A stretch of 45,098 nucleotides of DNA, taken from positions 1 through 45,098 of the IMG/VR virus record IMGVR_UViG_3300028920_000012, one strand, 5' to 3'. The position numbers were made by a program, and so were the translations under genes. The stretch comes from a virus. Positions 32,126-38,992 of this stretch are shown piece after piece. The notes beneath the pieces are model-generated. The model was not told where the DNA came from and ran no database searches. It saw only the letters and a program-made list of their open reading frames with translations. Numbering within the stretch: position 1 is the stretch's first letter; every line of letters starts with the position of its first letter.

Positions 32126-32374
32126 TTGAAAACTGTTTTTTATTTTATTTTTTTGAAAATTACGGAGATATCAGCCATCGTTTTTATTCCCCACTACACC
32201 GGCGCTTTGATCAAAAAGTTTCCGTGGCTTATAAATGCGCTTGAATTGCCGTACTGCTTCCCGTGCTGGCCTTTGGGCTTGCTAGCAATTATCGTATTTT
32301 GCGTTTGCGTCTTTTTGGGATGGGTTTTCATTGCCGCTAATTTAGAGTGGGCTAAATCACTTTCACAAAGGTAA
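32126..32374 (+). CDS. Small membrane protein (82 aa)
   Basis: TTG start at 32126 selected because AAGGAGA lies 6 bp upstream; an earlier in-frame TTG is before that site. Two or three hydrophobic segments (VFYFIFLKITEISAIVFI, LGLLAIIVFCVCVFLGWVFI) with a short basic N-terminus. It follows the patatin gene with a 49-bp gap and may act with it at the membrane. No family is recognised. Confidence 0.6.
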   Translation: MKTVFYFIFLKITEISAIVFIPHYTGALIKKFPWLINALELPYCFPCWPLGLLAIIVFCVCVFLGWVFIAANLEWAKSLSQR

Positions 32375-32377
32375 GCT

Positions 32378-32719
32378 ATGACAAAACTCCAAAAAATAGA
32401 GGTAGAAATTACGCCCGGTAAAAAGCCTTCAAAACAAGAGGTTCACTCCTCTATATTTGGTGAACTGGCCGTGCATAGGGCATATAATGAATCGGGCTGG
32501 ACAATCACCCACGTTGCCACGGGCTATAGTATTCTTAAAAGAATTGCCTATAAAAAACAAGCCGTGGCATTGGTCGAGATTATAAATGAATTTCCGTGGG
32601 AACGTCTCAGGGGTAGTACGCATAAAGAGATCATGGCATCAAGAAAAAAATTCCCCACTATAAAATTTTATAACGCGGTACGGAACGCAAAAAGAGAAGG
32701 GGTTTTTTCACAAATATAA
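32378..32719 (+). CDS. Hypothetical protein (113 aa)
   Basis: ATG 3 bp after the membrane protein stop, with AAAGGTAAGCT. Basic protein with GWTITHVATGYSILKRIAYK, KQAVALVEIINEFPW and a C-terminal helix. The middle (VATGYSI, KxxAxALVxIInEFPWExL) resembles small phage proteins of unknown function. Not otherwise recognised. Confidence 0.6.
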   Translation: MTKLQKIEVEITPGKKPSKQEVHSSIFGELAVHRAYNESGWTITHVATGYSILKRIAYKKQAVALVEIINEFPWERLRGSTHKEIMASRKKFPTIKFYNAVRNAKREGVFSQI

Positions 32720-32786
32720 CGAAGGTAGGTTTCCCGTACCGATTTAAGGCCACATAACAAACACTCTTTACCGAATTTATGGTATT

Positions 32787-33116
32787 ATGACCGATAACAA
32801 AAAACCAATGAAACCCGAAGAAGTCGCCAATTTTTTTGGTATGAACATCCACTGGATTTATCGCAACTGGTCAGCGATAGGCGGCATCAAAATAGCGGGG
32901 TCATTGTTTTTTCCGGCAAAGGAGGAAATGTATGAGCGTTTATTCGGTAAAGGGCAAGGGTTGGAGGTACGAGTTTCAGGTAAAGGGCCAGCGATTTACA
33001 AAATCGGGGTACAAAACGAAAAAAGCGGCTCGAGCCGCAGAAAGCGAACGAAGAAAGATCGAAGCGGCCCGGCAGTCGACCCCGACCCGCATGGGCTTTT
33101 TAGAACTGGTAAATAA
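32787..33116 (+). CDS. Excisionase-like HTH protein with a C-terminus overlapping integrase (109 aa)
   Basis: Residues 8-47 (MKPEEVANFFGMNIHWIYRN, then IAGSLFFPAKEEMYERL) are an AlpA/MerR-like HTH of the kind that acts as recombination directionality factor next to integrase genes. Past residue 48 the frame runs 185 bp through the integrase gene in another frame, with a low-complexity composition, so only the first 50 or so residues look selected. ATG at 32787. A ribosome site is not obvious. Confidence 0.6.
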   Translation: MTDNKKPMKPEEVANFFGMNIHWIYRNWSAIGGIKIAGSLFFPAKEEMYERLFGKGQGLEVRVSGKGPAIYKIGVQNEKSGSSRRKRTKKDRSGPAVDPDPHGLFRTGK

Positions 33117-34026
33117 GAGGCTTAGTTACGTGCAGGAATACCATTCGGAGAGACACTACACTGACCATATTTACATGGCCCGACGCTGGGTCCGGCAGTG
33201 GGACGGGAAGGCCTGTGACGAGATTGCGCCGACCGACATCGAGGAGTATCTTATCAGCAGAAAGCGGCAGACATCAGCCGAAACAGCGAACAAGGAGCTT
33301 CGGTATCTTCGGGCTTTGTTTAATTTCGGTACAGCCAAGAAAAGAAAATGGATCACCGATAATCCAACTGACGGAGTTGACTTTTTCCCGGAATCTCGCC
33401 GGGTCAAATACATTCCGCCGAAAGAGGACGTGCTGAGGGTGATTATGGCCGCAGATCCGGATACCCAGGATTATTTGTGGACGATGGCGCTCACCCTGGG
33501 GCGCATGTCTGAGATCAACCGTCTGGCGTGGGAGGACATAGATTTTGCGGACGGGTCTCTGGTCCTCTACACCCGGAAGAAAAAAGGCGGTCACGAAACG
33601 CCCCGTAAGGTTGTGATGCCCCGGCGCCTTGTTGGTATCCTGCAAGCCCGGCACAAGACAAGGGATAAGCGCATTCCGTGGGTATTCTGGCACCGGTACT
33701 GGAGTCGAAAGGCGGGTGAATGGATTACCGGCCCGTATAAGGAGCGCAAGCGGATCATGGGAACGCTGTGTAAAAAAGCAGGGGTCCAGCATTTCCGGTT
33801 TCATGCCCTACGTCATTTTGGCGCGATGATGCTCGAGCAAAGCGGTGTACCGATAACGTCAATTCAGGCGATACTCGGACACGAAGCCCGGAAAACAACT
33901 GAAATCTACCTGCACTCACTGGCACAGTCTGAAGAAGCCGCTATGGAGGTTTTGGATGATGTGTATGGTGCAAGGGAAATGGAAAGGAAAAAAATAAGTG
34001 AAGCTAAAGGAAACTCCAATAGTTAA
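32932..34026 (+). CDS. int: Tyrosine integrase (364 aa)
   Basis: Integrates and excises the prophage. The C-terminal catalytic domain has Arg191 in TLGRMSEINRLAW, HALRH (His291, Arg294), His317 in LGHEARKTT and the nucleophile Tyr326 in EIYLHS. The N-terminal 50 residues form an AP2-like arm-binding domain (GWRYEFQVKGQRFTKSGYKT), followed by a SAM-like core-binding domain. ATG at 32932 behind GGAGGAA. The attP core lies 1.5 kb downstream, with two genes in between. The gene overlaps the nucleotidyltransferase start by 29 bp. Confidence 0.92.
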   Translation: MSVYSVKGKGWRYEFQVKGQRFTKSGYKTKKAARAAESERRKIEAARQSTPTRMGFLELVNKRLSYVQEYHSERHYTDHIYMARRWVRQWDGKACDEIAPTDIEEYLISRKRQTSAETANKELRYLRALFNFGTAKKRKWITDNPTDGVDFFPESRRVKYIPPKEDVLRVIMAADPDTQDYLWTMALTLGRMSEINRLAWEDIDFADGSLVLYTRKKKGGHETPRKVVMPRRLVGILQARHKTRDKRIPWVFWHRYWSRKAGEWITGPYKERKRIMGTLCKKAGVQHFRFHALRHFGAMMLEQSGVPITSIQAILGHEARKTTEIYLHSLAQSEEAAMEVLDDVYGAREMERKKISEAKGNSNS

Positions 34027-34948
34027 GACGGTTTTTGGCTCTCAGTTGTATGGCACTGCCACTGCGCAGTCGGATACGGACTATAAAGGTGTTTTTTTAC
34101 CAAGACGGTCTGATATTATCTTAGGGCGTGTGCCTAAAAGCTATAATGATATGACCAAGAAAAACAACGGTCTGAAAAACTCATCTTCAGATATCGACAC
34201 CGAGTTTTATTCCCTGCATTACTTCATTAAACTGGCGCTTGAAGGGCAGACTGTTGCGATTGACATGCTGCACGCAGCCCCCCAGCATCTTCTTGAAACG
34301 TCCGAGATATGGGAGCAAATAGTATCTGAACGGCATCGTTTTTACACTAAAAGCCTCAAAGCATTTATCGGATATGCCAGGCGCCAAGCCTCCAAGTATG
34401 GGATTAAAGGCTCAAGGCTTGATGCGGCAAAAAGCATAATTGATATGCTGATCTCAATCCCAAGCCAAACACGCCTTGAAATGCTGTGGGATAAATTGCC
34501 GAACGGGGAGCATTTACACCATATTGAGCCGAGTCCAAACAGTGTAAGGCAGTATCAAGTATGCGGTAAAAAGTTTCAGGAAACACAGACGGCTGAATAC
34601 GCTTTATCCATTCTCACAAAATTCTACACTGACTATGGGAAAAGAGCGCAACAAGCGGCAGAAAACAAGGGGATTGATTGGAAGGCCGTATCTCACGCAA
34701 TAAGAGCGGCCTTTCAGGTAAAAGACCTCCTGACAAAAAAAACCATCACGTTCCCGCTTGAATATGCCGGATTGCTTTTGGATATTAAGGCCGGAAAAAT
34801 GGATTACACAACAGAGGCTGCGCCCTTGCTTGATACACTGATGGATGAAGTTGAGGCATTGGCGGCAGAAAGCAGCTTGCCGGAAAAGGCTGACCATAAA
34901 TTTTGGGAAAACTTTATAATAAGAACTGTTGAAAATTATGTTTTATGA
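33998..34948 (+). CDS. RlaP-like nucleotidyltransferase (316 aa)
   Basis: GTG start inside the integrase end, behind GGAAAGG. The polymerase-beta type nucleotidyltransferase core is clear: FGSQLYGTATAQSDTDYKGV, with Gly14-Ser15 and metal-binding Asp26 and Asp28. The spacing fits the RlaP family of predicted nucleotidyltransferases (PF10127), linked in the literature to RNA repair. The remaining 220 residues are helical (FIGYARRQASKYGIKGSRLD). The next gene, an HD hydrolase, overlaps by 11 bp, suggesting a two-subunit enzyme. Both lie between integrase and attP, at one end of the prophage. Confidence 0.8.
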   Translation: MKLKETPIVKTVFGSQLYGTATAQSDTDYKGVFLPRRSDIILGRVPKSYNDMTKKNNGLKNSSSDIDTEFYSLHYFIKLALEGQTVAIDMLHAAPQHLLETSEIWEQIVSERHRFYTKSLKAFIGYARRQASKYGIKGSRLDAAKSIIDMLISIPSQTRLEMLWDKLPNGEHLHHIEPSPNSVRQYQVCGKKFQETQTAEYALSILTKFYTDYGKRAQQAAENKGIDWKAVSHAIRAAFQVKDLLTKKTITFPLEYAGLLLDIKAGKMDYTTEAAPLLDTLMDEVEALAAESSLPEKADHKFWENFIIRTVENYVL

Positions 34949-35477
34949 TCTTGAGAAAATAGCCAGCGTTGGCCCCCTGTTTAATATATTGGAGTCATGT
35001 CGTAGGGTTAAACAGGATGTGAAACATCATCCTGAAGGTGATGTTTTTACCCATTCCGTTCAAGCCCTTATGCTTGCGATGAGAGAAACTACAGACATTG
35101 ACCTCATCTTCGCTGCCATGCTCCATGATGTCGGAAAAAAGGTCGAAAGTCACGGGCATGAAAAATTTTCCGTGGAAATCCTTCAGGGGTTAATCAGCGA
35201 CAAGACAGCGTGGTTGATTGAAAATCATATGCGGTTCTGGACCTTCGTTCTTGGCGATATGAAAAAACTATCCAAAGTGACCCTTCTAACAGAAAATCCG
35301 TGGTTCAGCGATTTAGCGCTGCTTTGCCGATGGGACAAAATGGCAAGAAACCCAAACAGCGTGATTGATTACGACCGGATCGTAATAATTGAAAGGCTTA
35401 AAACTTACCAACAAAATCAAAAACCCCACATCGAGCCCCACACCAACGAAAAAGGGGTCACAGAAAATGATCTGTAA
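34938..35477 (+). CDS. HD-domain phosphohydrolase (179 aa)
   Basis: HHPEGDVFTHSVQALM (His31, His39) and FAAMLHDVGK (His63-Asp64) are HD-superfamily metal ligands; the wording is close to the HD domain of bacterial CCA-adding tRNA nucleotidyltransferases. ATG at 34938 overlaps the nucleotidyltransferase gene by 11 bp (an in-frame TTG at 34929 is an alternative). Its last codons run into a direct repeat (35418-35448) and a terminator hairpin. Together with the upstream gene it looks like a split nucleotidyltransferase-HD enzyme acting on RNA ends. The actual substrate is unknown. Confidence 0.75.
   Translation: MFYDLEKIASVGPLFNILESCRRVKQDVKHHPEGDVFTHSVQALMLAMRETTDIDLIFAAMLHDVGKKVESHGHEKFSVEILQGLISDKTAWLIENHMRFWTFVLGDMKKLSKVTLLTENPWFSDLALLCRWDKMARNPNSVIDYDRIVIIERLKTYQQNQKPHIEPHTNEKGVTENDL
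35418..35448. repeat. 31-bp direct repeat flanking attP (left copy; candidate integrase arm site)
   Basis: Matches 35648-35678 with one mismatch. Each copy contains CCCCACA twice, 12 bp apart, the form of paired arm-type integrase sites. The attP core is between the two copies. Confidence 0.75.
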
Positions 35478-35483
35478 CCCCTT
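35452..35483 (-). terminator. Intrinsic terminator beside attP
   Basis: AAGGGGT-C-ACAG pairs with CTGT-A-ACCCCTT (one mismatch, 8-nt loop). On the minus strand it is followed by a T-run and lies just past the tRNA 3' end, so after integration it could terminate the restored host tRNA transcript. On the plus strand it ends the HD gene. Confidence 0.75.
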
Positions 35484-35491
35484 GATTTTAT

Positions 35492-35540
<49 letters not shown>

Positions 35541-35647
35541 GTCACAGGGTTTTGAGTATGTTCAATGTTCATAGTAACTTACCGTATTTATTACGGATTT
35601 GATTATACAATTTTATACGATTTTTGGCAATTTTGGCGATGTTTTCA

Positions 35648-35678
35648 CAAAAACCCCACATCGACCCCCACACCAACG
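35648..35678. repeat. 31-bp direct repeat flanking attP (right copy; candidate integrase arm site)
   Basis: Second copy of 35418-35448, differing at 35665. Same internal CCCCACA pair. Confidence 0.75.
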
Positions 35679-35686
35679 GAGGGATC

Positions 35687-36277
35687 ATGAATATAACGGT
35701 AGTTGTTCCCGACCGTAAAGTAAACGATTGGGAGGTATCTACATTTGAAGTAACTGAAGCCGGAGCAAACCTTCATAATTTAAGAGCGTCCTTTCATCCC
35801 GGCGCAAGAATCATTTATCCGGGAACGTACAAAAAACTAACAAGGAGAGGGGCCATTGTTATGTCAAACACCCCGGCAGAAATAAGAGATCACGCCGGGT
35901 TTATTAACATTGCCCGTCGCAAAAAGTCAATTTTAATTAACGGCCTCGGGCTTGGTGTTGCCCTTGCCGCTATTCTTGAAAGCGATAGTGTGACAGATGT
36001 CACGGTCATTGAAAAATCTGCCGATGTAATAACACTCGTTGCCCCGACATTTTCTGACGACAAGAGGGTAACCATTGTTTGCGCGGACGCTTTTGAGTGG
36101 CAACCCCCGAAAGGTAAGCGGTATAACGTGGTATGGCACGATATATGGGATAATATCTGTGCTGACAATCTGCCCGAAATGGTCCGGTTGCATCGAAAGT
36201 ACGGGCGTCGTACCGATTGGCAGGGGTCATGGTGCAAAGAGCTTTGTCGAAGATATTTAACCAACCGGGAGAAATAA
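35687..36277 (+). CDS. SAM-dependent methyltransferase-like protein (196 aa)
   Basis: ATG at 35687 chosen for GGAGGGATC upstream; a longer frame starts inside the attP repeat. The core ILINGLGLGVALAAILES followed by VTDVTVIEKSADV and ADAFEW is a Rossmann-type class I methyltransferase pattern, close to spermidine-synthase-like proteins (RYNVVWHDIWDN). It lacks a DPPY motif, so DNA amino-methylation is unlikely. The target is unknown. It is the first gene beyond attP and will lie at the opposite prophage end from the integrase. Confidence 0.65.
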   Translation: MNITVVVPDRKVNDWEVSTFEVTEAGANLHNLRASFHPGARIIYPGTYKKLTRRGAIVMSNTPAEIRDHAGFINIARRKKSILINGLGLGVALAAILESDSVTDVTVIEKSADVITLVAPTFSDDKRVTIVCADAFEWQPPKGKRYNVVWHDIWDNICADNLPEMVRLHRKYGRRTDWQGSWCKELCRRYLTNREK

Positions 36278-36278
36278 G

Positions 36279-36464
36279 ATGGATCAAGCAATGTTTGAAG
36301 TCAGAGTGGAGAACGACATCTTGGGGAACTCATCTCATGTAATGACGTTAGCAGAGATTAAACGGTTCAACCTCTGCGCTTTTGAGTGCGCTAAAAAAGT
36401 GATGCGGTGTGGAGGTGAGCAACGATCCGGTATGTGGATCGTAAGACGGGCAACCAACCGGTGA
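36279..36464 (+). CDS. Small hypothetical protein ending at a suspicious TGA (61 aa)
   Basis: ATG at 36279 just after the methyltransferase stop, with GGGAGAAATAAG. Begins MDQAMFEVRVENDILGNSSH, then VMTLAEIKRFNLCAFECAKK. The frame ends at TGA 36462, but the same frame then stays open for 35 protein-like codons to 36572. The intact protein may have been 97 residues. No family is recognised. Confidence 0.6.
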   Translation: MDQAMFEVRVENDILGNSSHVMTLAEIKRFNLCAFECAKKVMRCGGEQRSGMWIVRRATNR

Positions 36465-36572
36465 GACATCGCTCCTTCGGAAGTTTCCGAAGCTGACAAA
36501 CAGGAATTAGAAAAGCTTGGCTTTTTTGTAAACAAAGACTATTTTCAGTCATACAGATTCGGATCGTGCTGA
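36465..36572 (+). pseudogene. In-frame continuation after the TGA of the preceding gene (35 codons)
   Basis: Reads DIAPSEVSEADKQELEKLGF then FVNKDYFQSYRFGSC, which looks like a genuine C-terminus. There is no start codon in this stretch. A 7-bp hairpin (CTTCGGA with TCCGAAG) begins 11 bases after the TGA. A nonsense mutation (TGG to TGA) is the simplest reading; recoding of the TGA is possible. Confidence 0.45.
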
Positions 36573-36595
36573 AAATTTTGGTGAAAGGGACATAA

Positions 36596-36817
36596 ATGAC
36601 TACATTTTTTGTTTTTTACAATGACGGTCCCCGTGAACGGGGAGGAGTGGGTGTGCAAGAATGTGGATTTGCTTCCGAAGCGTGCGAGTTTATTGAATCG
36701 CGCATAGCCGCAGATAAAAACAATCGGCACGCCGGGCAGTACACCGTAATTCATGGGCACCGCCTGAACGTCAAGCCGGTATCTGTCGTAACAAAAATAA
36801 AGCTACTGGAGGATTAG
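36596..36817 (+). CDS. Hypothetical protein (73 aa)
   Basis: ATG at 36596 behind GAAAGGGACATAA. Small alpha/beta protein with TFFVFYNDGPRERGGVGVQE and EACEFIESRIAADKNN. No family is recognised. One of a run of small accessory genes downstream of attP. Confidence 0.6.
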   Translation: MTTFFVFYNDGPRERGGVGVQECGFASEACEFIESRIAADKNNRHAGQYTVIHGHRLNVKPVSVVTKIKLLED

Positions 36818-36821
36818 AAAA

Positions 36822-37028
36822 ATGAGAGCATTTGAAGACCCGACGAACGAGGGCAACAGCCCGAAATATCACACCGGAGGTAAATGCATCACCCCGGGCT
36901 GCAATAACCCGGCAGGTACGGCATGGGGTCCGTGGTGGTGTTATTACTGCAACGCCGCGCGTATGCGGCAGATACTGGACCAGTTAAACAGATTGACGAG
37001 AAAGGAGAAAACCGAATGTCAACTGTAG
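36822..37028 (+). CDS. Small cysteine-rich protein (68 aa)
   Basis: ATG behind GGAGGATTAGAAAA. CITPGCNNPAGTAWGPWWCYYC, about residues 22-43, contains four cysteines spaced like a treble-clef or zinc knuckle, followed by a basic helix (ARMRQILDQLNRLTRKEK). It overlaps the next gene by 13 bp. A nucleic-acid-binding role is plausible but unproven. Confidence 0.65.
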   Translation: MRAFEDPTNEGNSPKYHTGGKCITPGCNNPAGTAWGPWWCYYCNAARMRQILDQLNRLTRKEKTECQL

Positions 37029-37276
37029 GGCCCTGTTTATGCGGAGATCCGTATTGTCCTCGATGCGGAGATCCGGAACGTGGAAAATGCGAAGAAGCGT
37101 TTGACGATTTGCTCGATGCCCTCATGGAAAAAGAATTGACCGTCCCTGAAATTATGATGGTCAAAGCTATTGCTCTTGTGTGTGTTGAGGCCCATCGATG
37201 CGCAGAAGGGGAAACCCTATCAAACATGCGACAGGCAGAGGAACTGGAGAACTTTTATTCGGAGGATGAACCGTGA
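37016..37276 (+). CDS. Hypothetical protein with N-terminal cysteine cluster (86 aa)
   Basis: ATG at 37016 chosen for AAGGAGAAAACCGA. Starts MSTVGPCLCGDPYCPRCGDP, a short metal-binding cluster (CxC, CxxC), then a helical acidic part (EEAFDDLLDALMEKELTVPE). The GPCLCGDPYCPxCG opening is familiar from uncharacterised phage and plasmid proteins. Its stop overlaps the next GTG (GTGA). Confidence 0.65.
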   Translation: MSTVGPCLCGDPYCPRCGDPERGKCEEAFDDLLDALMEKELTVPEIMMVKAIALVCVEAHRCAEGETLSNMRQAEELENFYSEDEP

Positions 37277-37656
37277 AGTTGTATCATTTCACAGCTGCCC
37301 ACCTGATCGAAAAAATTAAACGGGAGGGGCTAACAAAGGGCATGGTGCCGGTAACCACGCATCCGCCACGCTTCTTAACCGGGTTGCAGTGGCTTACAGC
37401 AGACGGCGAGTTTGATCAGGCGTGGTGCGCCCAAAAAATTTTAGTGCCGTATGACAGAAACGCCTACCGAATCACGGTCAAGGTTCCCAAAAAGCACAGA
37501 AAAAATGTACTGCACTGGTTAATGGTGTGTGATGTCAACAAGTTCCCGGCGGCCGTCGAGTTGAACCGATACGGGGACCCTGAGAACTGGCGAATTTATC
37601 GGGGTTTTATCCGGCCAGGATGGTTCCGGGAGATAAAAAGAAAAGAGGGGGGTTAA
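37273..37656 (+). CDS. Hypothetical protein, possible ADP-ribosyltransferase-like fold (127 aa)
   Basis: GTG start overlapping the previous stop. MKLYHFTAAHLIEKIKREGL resembles the opening strand and helix of ART-fold proteins (LYHxT, then L-x-x-I-x-x-x-GL), followed by a GLQWLTADGEFDQAWC strand and a WRIYRGFIRPGW ending. The match is to fold pattern only; catalytic residues cannot be assigned with confidence. If correct it would modify a host target. Otherwise of unknown function. Confidence 0.5.
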   Translation: MKLYHFTAAHLIEKIKREGLTKGMVPVTTHPPRFLTGLQWLTADGEFDQAWCAQKILVPYDRNAYRITVKVPKKHRKNVLHWLMVCDVNKFPAAVELNRYGDPENWRIYRGFIRPGWFREIKRKEGG

Positions 37657-37660
37657 AGTA

Positions 37661-38416
37661 GTGGCAGATAGAATAAACTGGACCACCGTTATTGATCGTG
37701 TCAATGTGCGGCTGGAGCGGTTTTTTCCGGATTTCCCGGCGATGTTTCGCGCGCTTTATTTTGACGAGAACATGTCAATGCGGTCAGTGTCTAACGTCAC
37801 AGGGATCAGCGATGTCACATTGTCTAAAAAGGCGCGAGAACACGGGTTTACATTACGAAGCAACGCGGCCGCACACTTTACACGGGCTGTAAGCACTCGA
37901 TACACGAATGATACTCCTGTTGCCGTGATTACCCCCGGCCTCGGAGCGCCCTGCAATCGATGCAACCTGAAACACCGGAACAAGTTGTCCGAACCGTGCT
38001 ATAGTATGTGTACCGAAAGAAAGGAATGGGCCGATTCTTTATGCTGGACTAATGAAAAAAACATGAATGAAAAAAACATGAATGAAAAAAAACTTATTGC
38101 ATCCGTCCCTCCCCCTGAACACGTAATAGATGCAATCAGGGATAGCAAGATTGTGGACCCGTTTGGAAGGGTTAAAGGGGAGCTTATTAAAGTAAAGTTT
38201 GGCGACAGATGGGATAATAACGAGTTGGAATTTACAATGACTAATGGGGTTGGTGGTATAGTAGTGTTTGGCGTTATAGACGAGCCTGACCGATGCACAG
38301 AGGAGGAAAAGGAGGAGTGCGCCGCGCTTTTGTGGCTGTTTTTACTCCATAATGTTGCCGGGCATTTACGAGAATTAGGTTTTACCGATTTTTCAAGTAT
38401 AGGCTTGGAAAGATAA
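37661..38416 (+). CDS. Putative HTH regulator with zinc-like cysteines (251 aa)
   Basis: GTG at 37661 behind GAGGGGGG. Residues of about 28-65 (MFRALYFDENMSMRSVSNVT, then GISDVTLSKKAREHGFTLRS) form a helix-turn-helix. CNRCNLKHRN then CYSMCTERKEWADS supply four cysteines. A 15-bp tandem repeat encodes NEKNMNEKNMNEK as a linker, and the last 100 residues are an acidic domain (NVAGHLRELGFTDFSS). It is the last plus-strand gene before the terminator and could be a late regulator; that role is inference. Confidence 0.55.
   Translation: MADRINWTTVIDRVNVRLERFFPDFPAMFRALYFDENMSMRSVSNVTGISDVTLSKKAREHGFTLRSNAAAHFTRAVSTRYTNDTPVAVITPGLGAPCNRCNLKHRNKLSEPCYSMCTERKEWADSLCWTNEKNMNEKNMNEKKLIASVPPPEHVIDAIRDSKIVDPFGRVKGELIKVKFGDRWDNNELEFTMTNGVGGIVVFGVIDEPDRCTEEEKEECAALLWLFLLHNVAGHLRELGFTDFSSIGLER
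38051..38094 (+). repeat. 15-bp coding tandem repeat (2 full copies plus a partial)
   Basis: AATGAAAAAAACATG repeated twice and then partially, encoding the NEKNM linker of the HTH protein. In-frame length variation is possible. Confidence 0.85.
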
Positions 38417-38496
38417 TTTTTTTTCGCAATCACCACAATATTTTCGTTGCATTTACAAAACTTTTGCGGTAACGTGTATTTACAACGTTTCCCTCA

Positions 38497-38539
38497 GTCC
38501 CCGGTCCTTTTCCTCCTTTCAGGCCGGGGGCTTTTTTTT
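38497..38539 (+). terminator. Terminator at the end of the plus-strand genes
   Basis: GTCCCCGG (38497-38504) pairs with CCGGGGGC (38524-38531) around a 19-nt loop, followed by eight T. It separates the early genes from the convergent end of the late region. Confidence 0.75.
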
Positions 38540-38975
38540 AGTGCATCAACAGAACCCGCCTCTGGTTCTCAACCCCCTTGAGCATCAGGTTTCGGTCAAA
38601 CTCGCAGATCGGCAGGGTGTAGCAAAAATCAAATACAGCATCAGACAACACAATGATATTGGTTTTGACAATGGCCGGCAGAAGCGACAACTCTTTGTCA
38701 ATCGCAATCACCAGATCCGCATAGGTGGCTATGCCCTGCACCAGGATCTCGATCCGGTCCAGAAACGCGGCCGCATCCTCTGCCGTATACACCCCTTGCA
38801 GAAGCAGATTATTGTTTACAATCTTTAACAATAGATCCGTTTCCTCCGGATACGGAATGTGCTGGCAGATCAGCGAGCATTCCGGCGCGGTTTCGCATAC
38901 GGGGTTTTTCACCTGAAGCATTCCGCACCCGGTCATAAAAAATCCAATAATTAAAATGGTAAAAAATTGTTTCAT
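38538..38975 (-). CDS. Lipoprotein (145 aa)
   Basis: ATG at 38975 chosen because GGAGA precedes it and it gives a clean signal peptide MKQFFTILIIGFFMTGC with a lipobox cysteine at residue 17. The mature part is mostly helical with several cysteines (CETAPECSLICQHIPYPEE). It is the last gene of the late region. It could be an outer-membrane spanin partner, but no inner-membrane partner is seen, or a superinfection-exclusion lipoprotein. Confidence 0.7.
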   Translation of the reverse strand: MKQFFTILIIGFFMTGCGMLQVKNPVCETAPECSLICQHIPYPEETDLLLKIVNNNLLLQGVYTAEDAAAFLDRIEILVQGIATYADLVIAIDKELSLLPAIVKTNIIVLSDAVFDFCYTLPICEFDRNLMLKGVENQRRVLLMH

Positions 38976-38992
38976 GGTTTTTCTCCTTGTTT

